NCBI GenBank assembly: GCA_028023455.1
Contig: JAQFVV010012545.1
Coordinates: 1,488,001-1,552,000, forward strand
Direction of reading: 5' to 3'
Length of the DNA: 64,000 nucleotides
Source of the DNA: Epiperipatus broadwayi
Taxonomy: Eukaryota; Onychophora; Udeonychophora; Euonychophora; Peripatidae
Part shown: positions 1-11,400 of the stretch, piece after piece
Position numbering within the stretch: position 1 is the stretch's first letter
How the letters are laid out: each line of letters starts with the position of its first letter
Program-made: the position numbers and the translations under genes
The notes under the pieces: generated by a model
Seen by the model: only the letters and a program-made list of their open reading frames with translations
Databases searched by the model: none
Told to the model about the DNA's origin: nothing

Positions 1-839
1 AGCAGAGGCCACCTACTTGTTTTTTTCTTTAAATAGTTAAATTGTCTTTCATTACAGCAATATAAATAATTCATTTTGATTTGAATTCATTCTTTTATAG
101 AATCATAATGATTTTCAGTTGTTGTGATTATGGTTTGCATAAGCCATGATATATGTGCAAGAAATTATAAAAACAAAAACATCAATTAAAAAAAAACTAC
201 ATACATATATACATGTCTACATATATTGTAACGGGCGATGTCCTCACTTTAATGTATAAATGATATTAATCTTTGCGAGTGCAAAATGGCGATGGACATT
301 TAGTCACCATTCGAATGTATATGTAACAAAAATACGGACATATATCAGTAATGGAAATGAATTTAATAGTTTCCTTTCCTTATTTAAATTGCTGATGGGA
401 GAATCAATACATAAAACGACTTCACTACATACAGTATTTTTCATGAATCAGAATGTGACGATCTCCAAGCATTAACGTTCACAGCTGTTATCTATTCGTT
501 ATATTGTAACGGTCAGGTTTATACATTTGCTCAACAGACCGAGAGTCCGAACTAGAGAACCAAAAGCTGACCAAGTCAGGATAATAATATCCTACATCTG
601 ATCATGCCTCAACTCTCTTACCCGTGCTTCCAAGTCAACCCATAACTAATGACATGCCTGAGGCCACATTCAATATCTCCTTCCAGCAGTGGCAAAGTGG
701 TAAAACATGAAACATCCCCTCTCCACACACACATATAGAACTATATAACTTAACTAGTGAATCATAAGGTAATGAGCAAGAATGGAGACTGAGATGAATT
801 TATATTTTATAAAATTTAATGTGATAATTAATAAATGAA

Positions 840-1115
840 AACAAGGTAAATTATATATATTTGCTCACATGCTGGTGAGTGAATACTTAGGTTTACAAGA
901 ATATTTAATGTAATCAAAAATGATAAAACAATGCAATTTATATATTGCTCACACGCAGGTGAGTGAATACTTAGGTACACAAGTAATCAGTAAAATGATA
1001 AAACAACACAATTTATATATACTGGGGTCTACAAAATGTTTAATGTAATAATCAATAAATAATAAAACAAAAACAATTATATATTTGCTCACGCGCAGGT
1101 GAGTGAAAACTAAAG
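840..1115 (+). repeat. Degenerate tandem repeat around a 'gctcac..ggtgagt' hairpin
   Basis: Three copies of tttgctcacNNgcNggtgagtga occur near 860, 947 and 1086. The first two continue into 'atacttaggt...caag...gataaaac' and the third diverges. Each copy contains the small palindrome CTCAC(n4-6)GTGAG. Spacing is irregular, with an extra partial segment between the second and third copies. Confidence 0.6.
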
Positions 1116-2604
1116 TTAACAAAGTGTTTAAATAGATTATGGATTGGCTGAACTGACAATATGCTTACACCATCTTTTATATTACAGAAGAATATACACA
1201 TAATTAAGGTATAGTGTTTAACATTTCAAAGACTGAGCGATTTGACCGCTAACTAAACTCATTTTAAGGTTAAGTAGATTGCGAGATAAATATTTCCCAT
1301 TCTCTATGTCATAATTTATGCTATGGACTACATCAGGAAAATTAATAATGGATAGAGTGATCAATCAATTGGCAACAGTTTGGAGTTTTATTATTAAGTT
1401 TAAACATAATTTACTACACAGATAAATCGCATTCACTCAGATTCCGAATTGGATCAAAGCCGATGTTAATTTCTATGGGAGGCTGAACTGATGATAGGTA
1501 GTCTAACATCAGATTCTATGGCGTTACAAACTATAATATCAGAATATGGGCATCTGGAATGTGCTCTTAATTGAGGTTCATTACCTAGTAATCGGTTCCT
1601 CAGACTGCGCTACTTGCTATAATACGAAGAGGCCCTTTTATTCAAGTGAACAGAACAGCGGCTTCACGAGCCCTTGGAATGCTTTGGTTCCTTCCAATAC
1701 AAGATAAATATCTCAGTTGTCTAAACTTAAAATGCATGATTTAACATGGAATCAATCCTGATGTAGGCCACTATAGGTATAGCAAGAAGCTATGCATATT
1801 TAAGCTAACTAGCAACACATTCGCCACACTAATTTAATATTTTCCTAAATTAATTATGCCAAATCAATAGCTTCTATCAGTGCCACTACCACTGGGCAGT
1901 TCTTAAATAGTATATCTAGTCACACTACAAAGGCAATAATAGGAATCTGATTTAAGGATATCTGTATAGCTTAACCTATAATTAAGGAGAATTACAGCAG
2001 ATTTAGGGATTTATCAAGAGTTAGAATATTACGTTTATGCTGTATAGAATCACTCATGCCTAATACTAAGCAAAATAATGATTTTTAAAATAATTTATTC
2101 AGTACGTTACAAAGAGCTGGCTTACTCTAGCATAAATAATAGTTTGATTTCAGAAGGGAGTTTCGTCTATATTTCTTTATATTATAATATTCCACCATAA
2201 TGGAAAAGGGCCTAATTGCCTCTCCGATAATTATCAAACCCCACAAAACTCTGTTCTGATAAATATAGCATAAATTAATAAACATGAATTTAAAACTAAA
2301 TATAGATAGCATAAGAACAAATTGCAGAAATCGATAAAGTGATAATTTAGAAAAATGAATAAGAATTTATGTTTAACTGTTTTATAGAACTTAAATATTT
2401 ATGATCAAACAAGAAATTTAAAAGTGCTTTAAGTTTTAAAATAAATTTAACATAAATGGTTCAATCTAACATTTAAATAATATAATGATATACGAGGCTT
2501 GATTAGTAAGCTAGCTTTAATTTAGAGTTTGTTTAGTAATGAAATTAGCGTATTCTGCAGAATGGTTTACCAGCAATAGGTCTTTCCAGGCATTCTTTAC
2601 TGGG

Positions 2605-2706
2605 CGTCTTCTCTCCATTAAATCAGGATGCTGCTTTTCTCCATTAAGTCAGGATGTGGCTTTTCTTCATTAGGTCAGGATGTGGCTTTTCTCCATTTTT
2701 TCAGGT
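2605..2706 (+). repeat. Short tandem repeat of about 30 bp
   Basis: Three to four imperfect copies of a unit like 'cattaagtcaggatgtggcttttct' follow each other. The open reading frame that crosses it is a by-product of the repeat and has no recognisable domain. Confidence 0.6.
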
Positions 2707-5308
2707 TACAGCTTCTCCAGTGCTTCAAGTACGGTTTCTCCATCACAGGGCTAGGGCAGAGGTTGATGTTTTCTTCTATACAGTAGAACAGTTTTCCGTG
2801 GGCGGTAGATCTATCATCCCACTAGCCCATGGTTCTCATCTTAACAGCTTCAATAATGGCTTGGTCCGAATTCAGTTTGGCCAAAAAGTAATGCAGGAAC
2901 AGCTTTTTAATTATTATTATTAAACACTCGTTTGGAAAAAAATATTCATCTAACATCTTAAATGGCCACTACAGGCTTTTTTGTATCATATTTTTGCCAG
3001 TATCCCCCCACCTTTGCTTTCTCAACATCACTTGTGTACTTACTTCAAATTTTTGCCTTTAACTAAATTTTCTACTTTTTTTTTAAATATTATCCACAGC
3101 TAAATCTGGAGTTAAAAGCTCTTTTCCCTTGGGTTTCCCAATTGCACTTAGGATAAATTTATGCCCAACTAGATTTTCAAATTTGTTTTTGCCTATAATT
3201 TTAAATGAGGTTAATTTTCAGCTAAAAGATTATTTTTAGACGAAATGTTAAAACTCGTAAACAACTTACAGCCTGTGTAATTTTAAACAAACAATAGAAC
3301 TATATTAAAATATAACTTTTTAAATGAATAATTTTACAAATTTAAACTTATAATTCTTGTTATATACATAAATTCTAACTACACACTGCTATGTTTACTT
3401 CAGTTTTAACAAATGCCAGAGTGGTATGTGTGTATATGCTACCCATGACTGCATCTGCATATTATAATGAACAAAGCAATTATACACACACATACTCAGC
3501 AATATTACAAGCACAAACTTGAAGTTTTAAATTAAAGAAATACATGCAATCTGAGTAAAGCTGCAACTATTATAGAATATAATAGGTGAAACAGACAGGT
3601 TGATAGATCTGACTGTTTCAATATTTCCCTGATAAGGTTTAACTTTCTTAAAATCTAGTTAGTTACCCAATGTATTTATGAGTGTCGACTTATCGACCTC
3701 AAATGCCAATCTACTGATTACTTAAGAATTACACTGGATAACCTTATTAGATTGCTTCATTTTCCCTTCTTTGGAGGAATTTGCCCCACCTATGCTAACT
3801 CGGTACCTCGGAGAGGGTGGTGTTTGCACTGTTGGAGAAAATGGATGTATTATGAGCACGGATGTATAGTCTTTAACTGGATTCATTTTAATACACACAT
3901 AATCTTTCTGAACTGGATATTGATGCAATGAGATTAGTAAAATCTAATTCCAATGTTTTACTATACCCCATTATTCTCATCCACCCCTCCCCCAAAAAAA
4001 AGAAAAAGAAAAATAAGATTGAACTAACAACTTCATGATTTCTGGGCATCTGAATTTAGCCTAAATATGTGTATTATTTAAGTAAGAGATTATTAACTAG
4101 AAAATAATTATCTCAAAATATTACGAGAAGATACATACATATATTTCCTTTATTCAATGACATTTAATAAGATTGACAAATATATGATAACTACATAAAT
4201 TAACACAATAATTATATAGATTCTCTCCTTCTTATATTAGGAGAAGTTGAATAAACAACAAATATTAAACAAAACAAAATATATATATACCTTTGTTTCT
4301 GGAAATGGATGAGGTTGATATATGTCAGTAAGCTTATATTTAAAACAATGAATATAGACATTGTCCTAAATAGTTCATTCTATCTGTATAGTCTTTGATT
4401 TGATGGTCGTAGAAACAATCTACTGTATGTTTAAAACGAAGTCTGTTGACAATGATTTATGGCAATGAGCAACGGTAAGATTTCCACTGTTTTACATTCA
4501 TGGGATACTGGGTAGGAGTCCAACACTTTTGAACTTTATCCCACTCTATTCATATCACTTCTCTCTGACATGTTTATCCTCATTTCCCTGCTAGGCAGTA
4601 ACTTATTGACCCTTCATTTTTTCCCTCTTTCTTTTATTTTCTCCCACGTATTCGAATGCCCAGAGTTTTCTTCTTGAACTTTGTTTTCTTTACCTTATGT
4701 TTACTTTTAACCAATTACGTAAAATATTTTGGTTCACAATCAAATCGATTTCAAATATTGATAACATTTTAATTTCACCGAAATTCCCACCACTTATCAG
4801 TTCATCTCAAACAAAACGAATTTTGATATTTATCTGGCTTGACCAAACTATTTTCATATATTCATATGTGCTTTCCCCTATTCCGTTACAAAATTTGAAC
4901 AAAAAAAAAAAAAAATCTTTTACTGTAAGTATAGAATTTCCAAGAATTGGGAGATACAAAAGAGAAAGATTAATTTAAAAAAAATATACAGGGATTGTAT
5001 TTATCTCCAACTCTAGATTCATTACAATGATAATAATAAAAAAGGTTTATTTAATAGATTTCAAAATTAAAATTTATATATATAAAACAAATTATTTCTT
5101 TTTAATTTTACTGTCTCCTCATATTTTTAAACACAAAGCAAAATGTGCATATACCGTTATATATATGTGTTGACTCTATGATGATTACGTATATACATAT
5201 ATGTGCTGGACCTGTGCTAAGCCTTTACAAGAGATAGTTTAACTTTGTAGCAAAGTTCAAACTAGTTCCTGTTACAATATTTGATTTTTTTTATTTTAAA
5301 AATCTTAC

Positions 5309-5442
5309 TTAAGATCATTGACAATTCTAGCTTGCTCATTCATTTCCTTCTCCATTAATCTTGATCGGCGCTTTGGATCCAATGTAGCATCATAAAGATA
5401 ATTTTCAGCTGTTGAAAATCCTCGTCTAATAGGAATAGGTTC
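5309..5442 (-). CDS. BLTP1: BLTP1 exon w15 (last in window)
   Basis: 134 bases, starting in phase 0 and ending with two bases of a Lys-type codon. Acceptor gttgcag, donor gtaaga. It encodes EPIPIRRGFSTAENYLYDAT, LDPKRRSRLMEKEMNEQARI and VNDL. The ELNEQAKVIDDLKK block that follows the acidic linker in vertebrate BLTP1 is recognisable as EMNEQARIVNDLK. The next exon should encode the -QRYQQLE- stretch, but none was found between 1 and 5308. Confidence 0.92.
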
Positions 5443-8400
5443 CTGCAACAATCATATATTAAAAAATAAACAAAATTGAAATTGTAAACTGAAATTAATT
5501 CAAAATGACATCATTATTTATAAATTGTCTATTACTTCCATATAAATTAAAAAAACTTTAAATCTATGACTAATAGAAAAAAATATAAAAATATGTATAA
5601 GAATATACTTAACAATTTTACAATCAATGCAAAAACTATTGTGTAACTCAGTTTCTATTGAAATATTTACTTATTCTATACTGAATAAAGATGTAGTTTC
5701 ACTTATCATAATATTCTATGCACTTCAAATTTTAAAAATTGTTTTATGCAGACACATTATCATTATTATATTCTTTCCAAAGGCCTTATTAATAGTCCTC
5801 TCCATGATGATTCAGCAAACTTCTTAATCTTATCATTTCAACTCAATTAAATCTTTTATGAGACTACATACCCATGCACATATAATGGATGCATATTAAT
5901 GCTTTCTATTTTTAATGTATTCAACCTACTATTATAACATAAAACAAATAGTCCAATCTCTCATACTACATATTTTAGCTAAAACCTGCCTCTTACAGGT
6001 ACCAAAGTTCAAATCATCTGTCTAATATATTAGCACAGTAGATTTAATTTATAAATATTTTAAATATTATGTATTTTGTTCTCAAAGTGATAGTTATAAT
6101 TTTCAATCCCAATGTATATTGTCTTTAGGCATGATAGAGACAATCATAACCCATTTTGCATTCACAATAAAATATAATTACTGAAGAGTATTAAAATAAT
6201 TGTCTTTATCTGGTATATCAAAATTAGACATTTGGCATATAGTTTTATCAATATTTATCATTATTTCTACAATGTTTCCAGCATCTCTTGGAGCTTTTTC
6301 ATCCTTTATAGATTAAACTGCACATAGTATTCTTCAATTAAAAAATGCATAACTTTTCAAATATTGTCAAATTTGCAAAGACTATTTTTGTTTTGATGTT
6401 TTTTGTAGAATTTTTCTAAACACTTCATTATGTAAATATACCATAATTTCTTATATTCATTCCAATACCAAAATATCATTTTATATCTTTTAATAATTTT
6501 ATTCCTTTTTATAATCATCTATTTTCTTTCGAAGTTATACTTTATTATGTCACCAGTAATTCTTTACCATAACATTTTACAGAATCTAAGATATTTATTT
6601 CTTCTAGATGGATATTTTGAATTACTTTTATATTTCCTTTTCCCCCTGCAACATCGCCTAGTTTCAAAGGAGAATTTAATTTCTTTATTTTTAAACTTGC
6701 AACTGCGTTGTTTTTAATAGAGTATCTATTACCTTTTTATTACTCATTTCATTCAAATCCAAAATAACTTCAAACACTGTTAATATTTCATGACTAATTT
6801 ATAGCTTATTAAACTATCAAACAGCACATGATCACCATTTCTTATGCTTGCTCATAACTGTTATTAAAACAGGCAAAACTCTCCATACAGTAGTGCCACT
6901 TGGTGCAAGCCAGAGTAATCAATGGATGCCAAAAGACTTGTGCATAAAATCCCTATCTAGTGCCTACTTATCCAATATCCCCAGACTAGTTTCTGCCTTG
7001 TGGCCTTCGTCAGTGAGGAGCCTTGGATCTGAGAGCACTGCACCTAGATCTTGATGAAGACCACAAGCCAGAAACTAGTCTGGGAATATTGGATGAGTAG
7101 GCATTAGATAGAGATTTTATGCACAAGCCTTCTGGCATCCATTGATTACTCTGGCTTGCACTGAATAATACTACTGTATGGAGAGTTTTGTCTGATTTAT
7201 AGGTTCTAATTAAATTCATAAGAATATTGTTAGTAATATCTTTTTAATAGCTTTTGTCTCTAATTTTATATTAACATATATATTCTAACTCACTAAATAA
7301 TTATTACTTCCTATGTTAATCAATTAAGCATATTACAATCTTGAAACATATATTTTCTGTTAATTAAAAAATATAATACAACCCTGCTGTATTTTCATTT
7401 GGATATCTCCATGTCCATTTCCTCTTTTATATACACCTATAGTATATTAATATTAGTAATTGAAATTAACAAAACTGAACTGAAAATTTTACATTGCATT
7501 CACCAAAAACCATTATCTATAACAATATTTATTTAAAAAATAATTTAATTTTTATTAAAAAAATTATTCTTATAATAAATAAGACAATCACCTGATGATT
7601 AGCTTTTTGATGAACATTTGGATCACCATCAAAATCCGGTACATCCTCTTCATCACTAGCTAAAGCAGTCAAAGTGTTGATAAGAGCAGATAACTGTTTG
7701 CCAATATTAGTATCAAAATGAAGATCAATTCCTTCCATTTGCCATTGCACATTTAAAATCCATTTTGCATTACTTCCAGGCTCTAAAAATTAAGAATATG
7801 CATATTAAATATAATTATATATATATTCATGTGTTTATATTAACTTTTAGCAAGCCATTAGAAATACAATCAATACTTTCCTATGCTGGTTTTTTATTAA
7901 GGCTTTTACAGTAAACTGGGATCCAGTTTAAGATTTCAATTGATCATCTACTGTCATATCTTTTAAAATATGTTCAGCCCAACTCCATCTTAGCTTTTTA
8001 ATTATTTCAATAATGTGAATAATATCTATTAGAAACTAAATCAAAATTCATTTAAAATTTTCAAAAAATTTACAAGCTGTTTAAGAATTGTAATTCTAGT
8101 AAAATTATATAAACTCTTAAAAAATTGTCAATTCACTTTTTTTTTCTTCTTCAAAATGATCCAATCAATAATAAATATTATATCAAAAACTCTTACTCCA
8201 CATTTTCTTTAAAAAACGTGTTTTATTATTATGAATCCTATCCACATCGTCTTTAAAAAACTTTTGTATCATAGATTAGCCTTTCAAACTAACAACGTAC
8301 ATGCGCTTTTTACGAATGTTAATAATAATAAATGAATACTTTCATTTCCAACACAAGATAAAATCTTTGCAAATGAATAAATGAATCCACTTATTCATTC

Positions 8401-11400
8401 AACCCAAATGCTTATATATGGGCAAATCTTAAGTACTGGATATGAAAGCGTGAGGATAAATCAATCACTTTAAATTACTGTTTACTATGTCTGAAGAATA
8501 TATACTATTTATTATTCTATTTTTCTTATACAATAAAAATATTCTTATTGTAGCATAAAAAAAATGAAGATATTTTAATACATAATTCTTGATAAAGACC
8601 ATAAATAATATGGTTGAAACATACAGTAGAAAATTTGTAAAAAGTTATATTATTCATGACAATACAATTAGTTTTTAAAATGAGGAACAAAGAGTTTTTG
8701 ATATGCTATTTATTTATGAATTACATTCAAATTAGCACACATTTGTTTGTCTGCATAGTGAAGTAGTTTCTTTCTTCTTTGTAATTTAAAGATGGATACA
8801 CTTTTGATTATGGTAAACTTCACGAAAGTGTACTCAGTTTTAGATTATAAAGAAGGAAAAAACCACTTTGTTATGCAGACGAAAAAATTTATGCAAATTT
8901 GAATAATAAATATAAGTGAAGGGTAAAATCAGTAGTATCAATTACGTAGAAAATGTTCCAAAAATTGGAACACTAACAAAGACATATATAAAAAAAATTC
9001 ACAATGCTAAAAATTCTCTAGATGAAAATGCAAATATATAAAAGCAAATTAATGAAGAAATTAAATTTAAATTTTTTTATAAACAAAAAAAAAAGTACTA
9101 ATTACTTGTGCATGGTATTTAAAAAAGAAATTCAAAATTCATATATGCAGTACAGAAGTAGTATTTCATGTTGATTTTCAAATTTTACTTTGTCAGTTAT
9201 GTTAAATGGCTAAACTTTATAATATTTGTCATTTGAAAAAATAATATTTTTAAGTTAATAATTAAGTCAAATTTAATTTTATGTGAAAGAATAAGTTGTT
9301 AAATTAGTAAAACAAAATTAAATGGTAAAAATAATAATAATAGAAATAAACAATTATTTTTCTTTCTCTCACCAGCAAACTAAATTTAATTAATTACAAA
9401 TTTGTTAATTGCAAAGTATTTAAATAGAATAGCTTTAATATATTTACCAATAAAGATAATATATTTTGAGCATTTTATTTTAGCAATTACTATTTTTTTT
9501 AAATACTTGTATTTTTAATGATAAATCTATTACCAAAATCAACCTCTAACATAAACTAAGGCAGTTATGAAAGATCTGCCTATAATAAAAATGATGACGC
9601 TTTTGATAATGGCAACATATTTTATAAATAAATATTCTATATTTTAGTAATTTAAATTTGTTTGTGTATAATGATTCTCAATTAAAATATCAATTACTGT
9701 ATTATTTATTTTCTTTTTATACATTATGTTTAAATTTTTATTTTTATAAAAAAAGATATTTAAAAAAAAAAAGAGGAAAAATGTTAACAATATTGTTTTG
9801 AACACACAAAAAGAAAGAGTGGAAAATTACAAATAGTATTTGAATTAAAGACATTTTTGAACGATTTTAAATAAAAAAATTAAATATAATAAATTATGAT
9901 GAAAACATTATTATTTAAATACTAACCCGACAGTTGTTGTGCAATTGTCCGAGAACATACTTCATATGTGCCATCAGGTACAACACAAACATTCATAATA
10001 TTGCCATTCATGTCGTCTGGTTTCCAATCATCCCAGGAAATTTCAAAATCATCAGAAAAACGAAGACAAAATCCTGTTAAAATAATTACTATTTCAGTGA
10101 TAATATACTTGTTATAATTATATATATGTGTATTTATATAAACAATGAGGATTGCCAATTCCTCAACAAGCTTTGTGATAAATGCTTAGCCAGAGACAGC
10201 ATTTAAAATATCTCTGTAAGGAACCCCCCCAAACCCCTGACCATGGTTTTGTGCTTTGGCACTCCTCAGAGAGGTGCCAAGATAGGTTCAAACACTAGAT
10301 CTAAAAATACCAATCCAAAGCCAAGCATTTATCCGAACTCTATTGAGTAGAAAATCTGAAATTTTCAGACACCTACTTCTTCAAACCCAGCTATCCAACT
10401 CAAATAGCTATATTGGGCTAAGCATTTATCACAAAGCTTGTTGAAGAATTGGCAATCCTCATTGTTTATAACTTACAAGCTTAAGAGAATAGGATCATGT
10501 GATCTATGACTCTTATTTTGACTGTGTATTTATATGTTTGTGTAAAAATCATTATTATTGGTTATCTGACATCATCCAGTATAAACTCTTGAAGTTTTGG
10601 AATTCTTATTCTGTTTTTTTAAATATTTATATACTTCCATAACATTTTGTGTCAATTCCTTTTACTTGTTCTTTTTCACTCAACCTGCACAAATCTTTTT
10701 AATATATCCATCATAATCTCTCTACCTAAAATCAAGACTAATAATTTTTTTTCCATTAATTTCTACAATAAATATCTCTTGGTCACCCATTCTTTCAGTT
10801 CTTTAATATTTTCAATCTTGTGCATGCAATTTGTTGTATTTATTTTCTTTCGTATCTTAAAAAATCTCTAATCTCTTAACTTCTTTTTCCTAATCATTTA
10901 ATTATGTGAACTATATAAAGCTATACTCCAAATCTGGAAAAGAATTTTTTTTACTTATTAAAGGCATCTACCAAATTATTTCACATTCAAATTCTTTTTC
11001 ACTACCTCCATTTTTAGTTAGCAAAGTTCTCAGTTATTCAAACATATTGTTTTGTTTTATAATACCTTCCTAACAATCACTGCTAAATTTTCATCCTTTC
11101 CATTTATTTTAATAGATTGTCAATTTATGAAAACAACTATCATTTATTTCATTTTAAATTACTTAATAATATCAGCGGCTCTTACCAATATGTTGATTCT
11201 ATTTGTGAAAATTGCCTTATCAATACAAAGAAGCCTCTTTACTTCAATGTCAATTCCATAAAATCAATCATTTAATATCTTAATTACACAAGAAATAAAC
11301 TAGATATATTGCCCTTTCTTATGCCACTTCCTATTTTGTGCCTTACAATTATTTATCTCACATAAACATTTTCTATTAACCTTCTAATTTTTCAATTAAT

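Larger units (their letters stand above)
1..5308. other. Downstream BLTP1 intron (partial), no exon seen
   Basis: AT-rich sequence with no recognisable exon on either strand. It contains a degenerate tandem repeat (about 840-1110), a GC-richer unassigned stretch (about 1440-1830) and a short tandem repeat (about 2605-2705). The open frame at 2654-2923 (plus) runs out of the short repeat and has no recognisable domain. The gene should continue off the left edge. Confidence 0.6.
6822..7205. repeat. Foldback element with hammerhead-like arms
   Basis: After a leader (cacatgatcaccatttcttatgcttg) that is also present at 20117, the sequence forms a long inverted repeat. The left arm (about 6868-7032) and right arm (about 7037-7205) share nearly the same sequence in opposite orientation, including the outer blocks caggcaaaactctccataca and its complement near 7180-7200. 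Each arm carries a hammerhead-like core. The related element at 20117-20345 has only one arm, so the second arm is an inverted extra copy. Inverted terminal copies of this kind are typical of Penelope-like elements, but no coding sequence remains. Confidence 0.75.

Noticed and set aside
505-2111. LTR-like ends: tgtaacggtcagg at 505 and …cgttaca at 2111
   Set aside because: The pair resembles LTR termini, but the flanking pentamers do not match, no second copy is present and the interior shows no promoter or tail. The tgtaacg motif also occurs at 228 by itself.
2654-2923. 89-codon plus-strand open frame
   Set aside because: It begins in a short tandem repeat, has no recognisable domain and no conserved neighbour.
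1-5308. A further BLTP1 exon encoding the conserved segment after exon w15
   Set aside because: The minus strand was read for the expected KKLG/QRYQQLE-type sequence with splice signals and no candidate was found; the exon probably lies left of the window.
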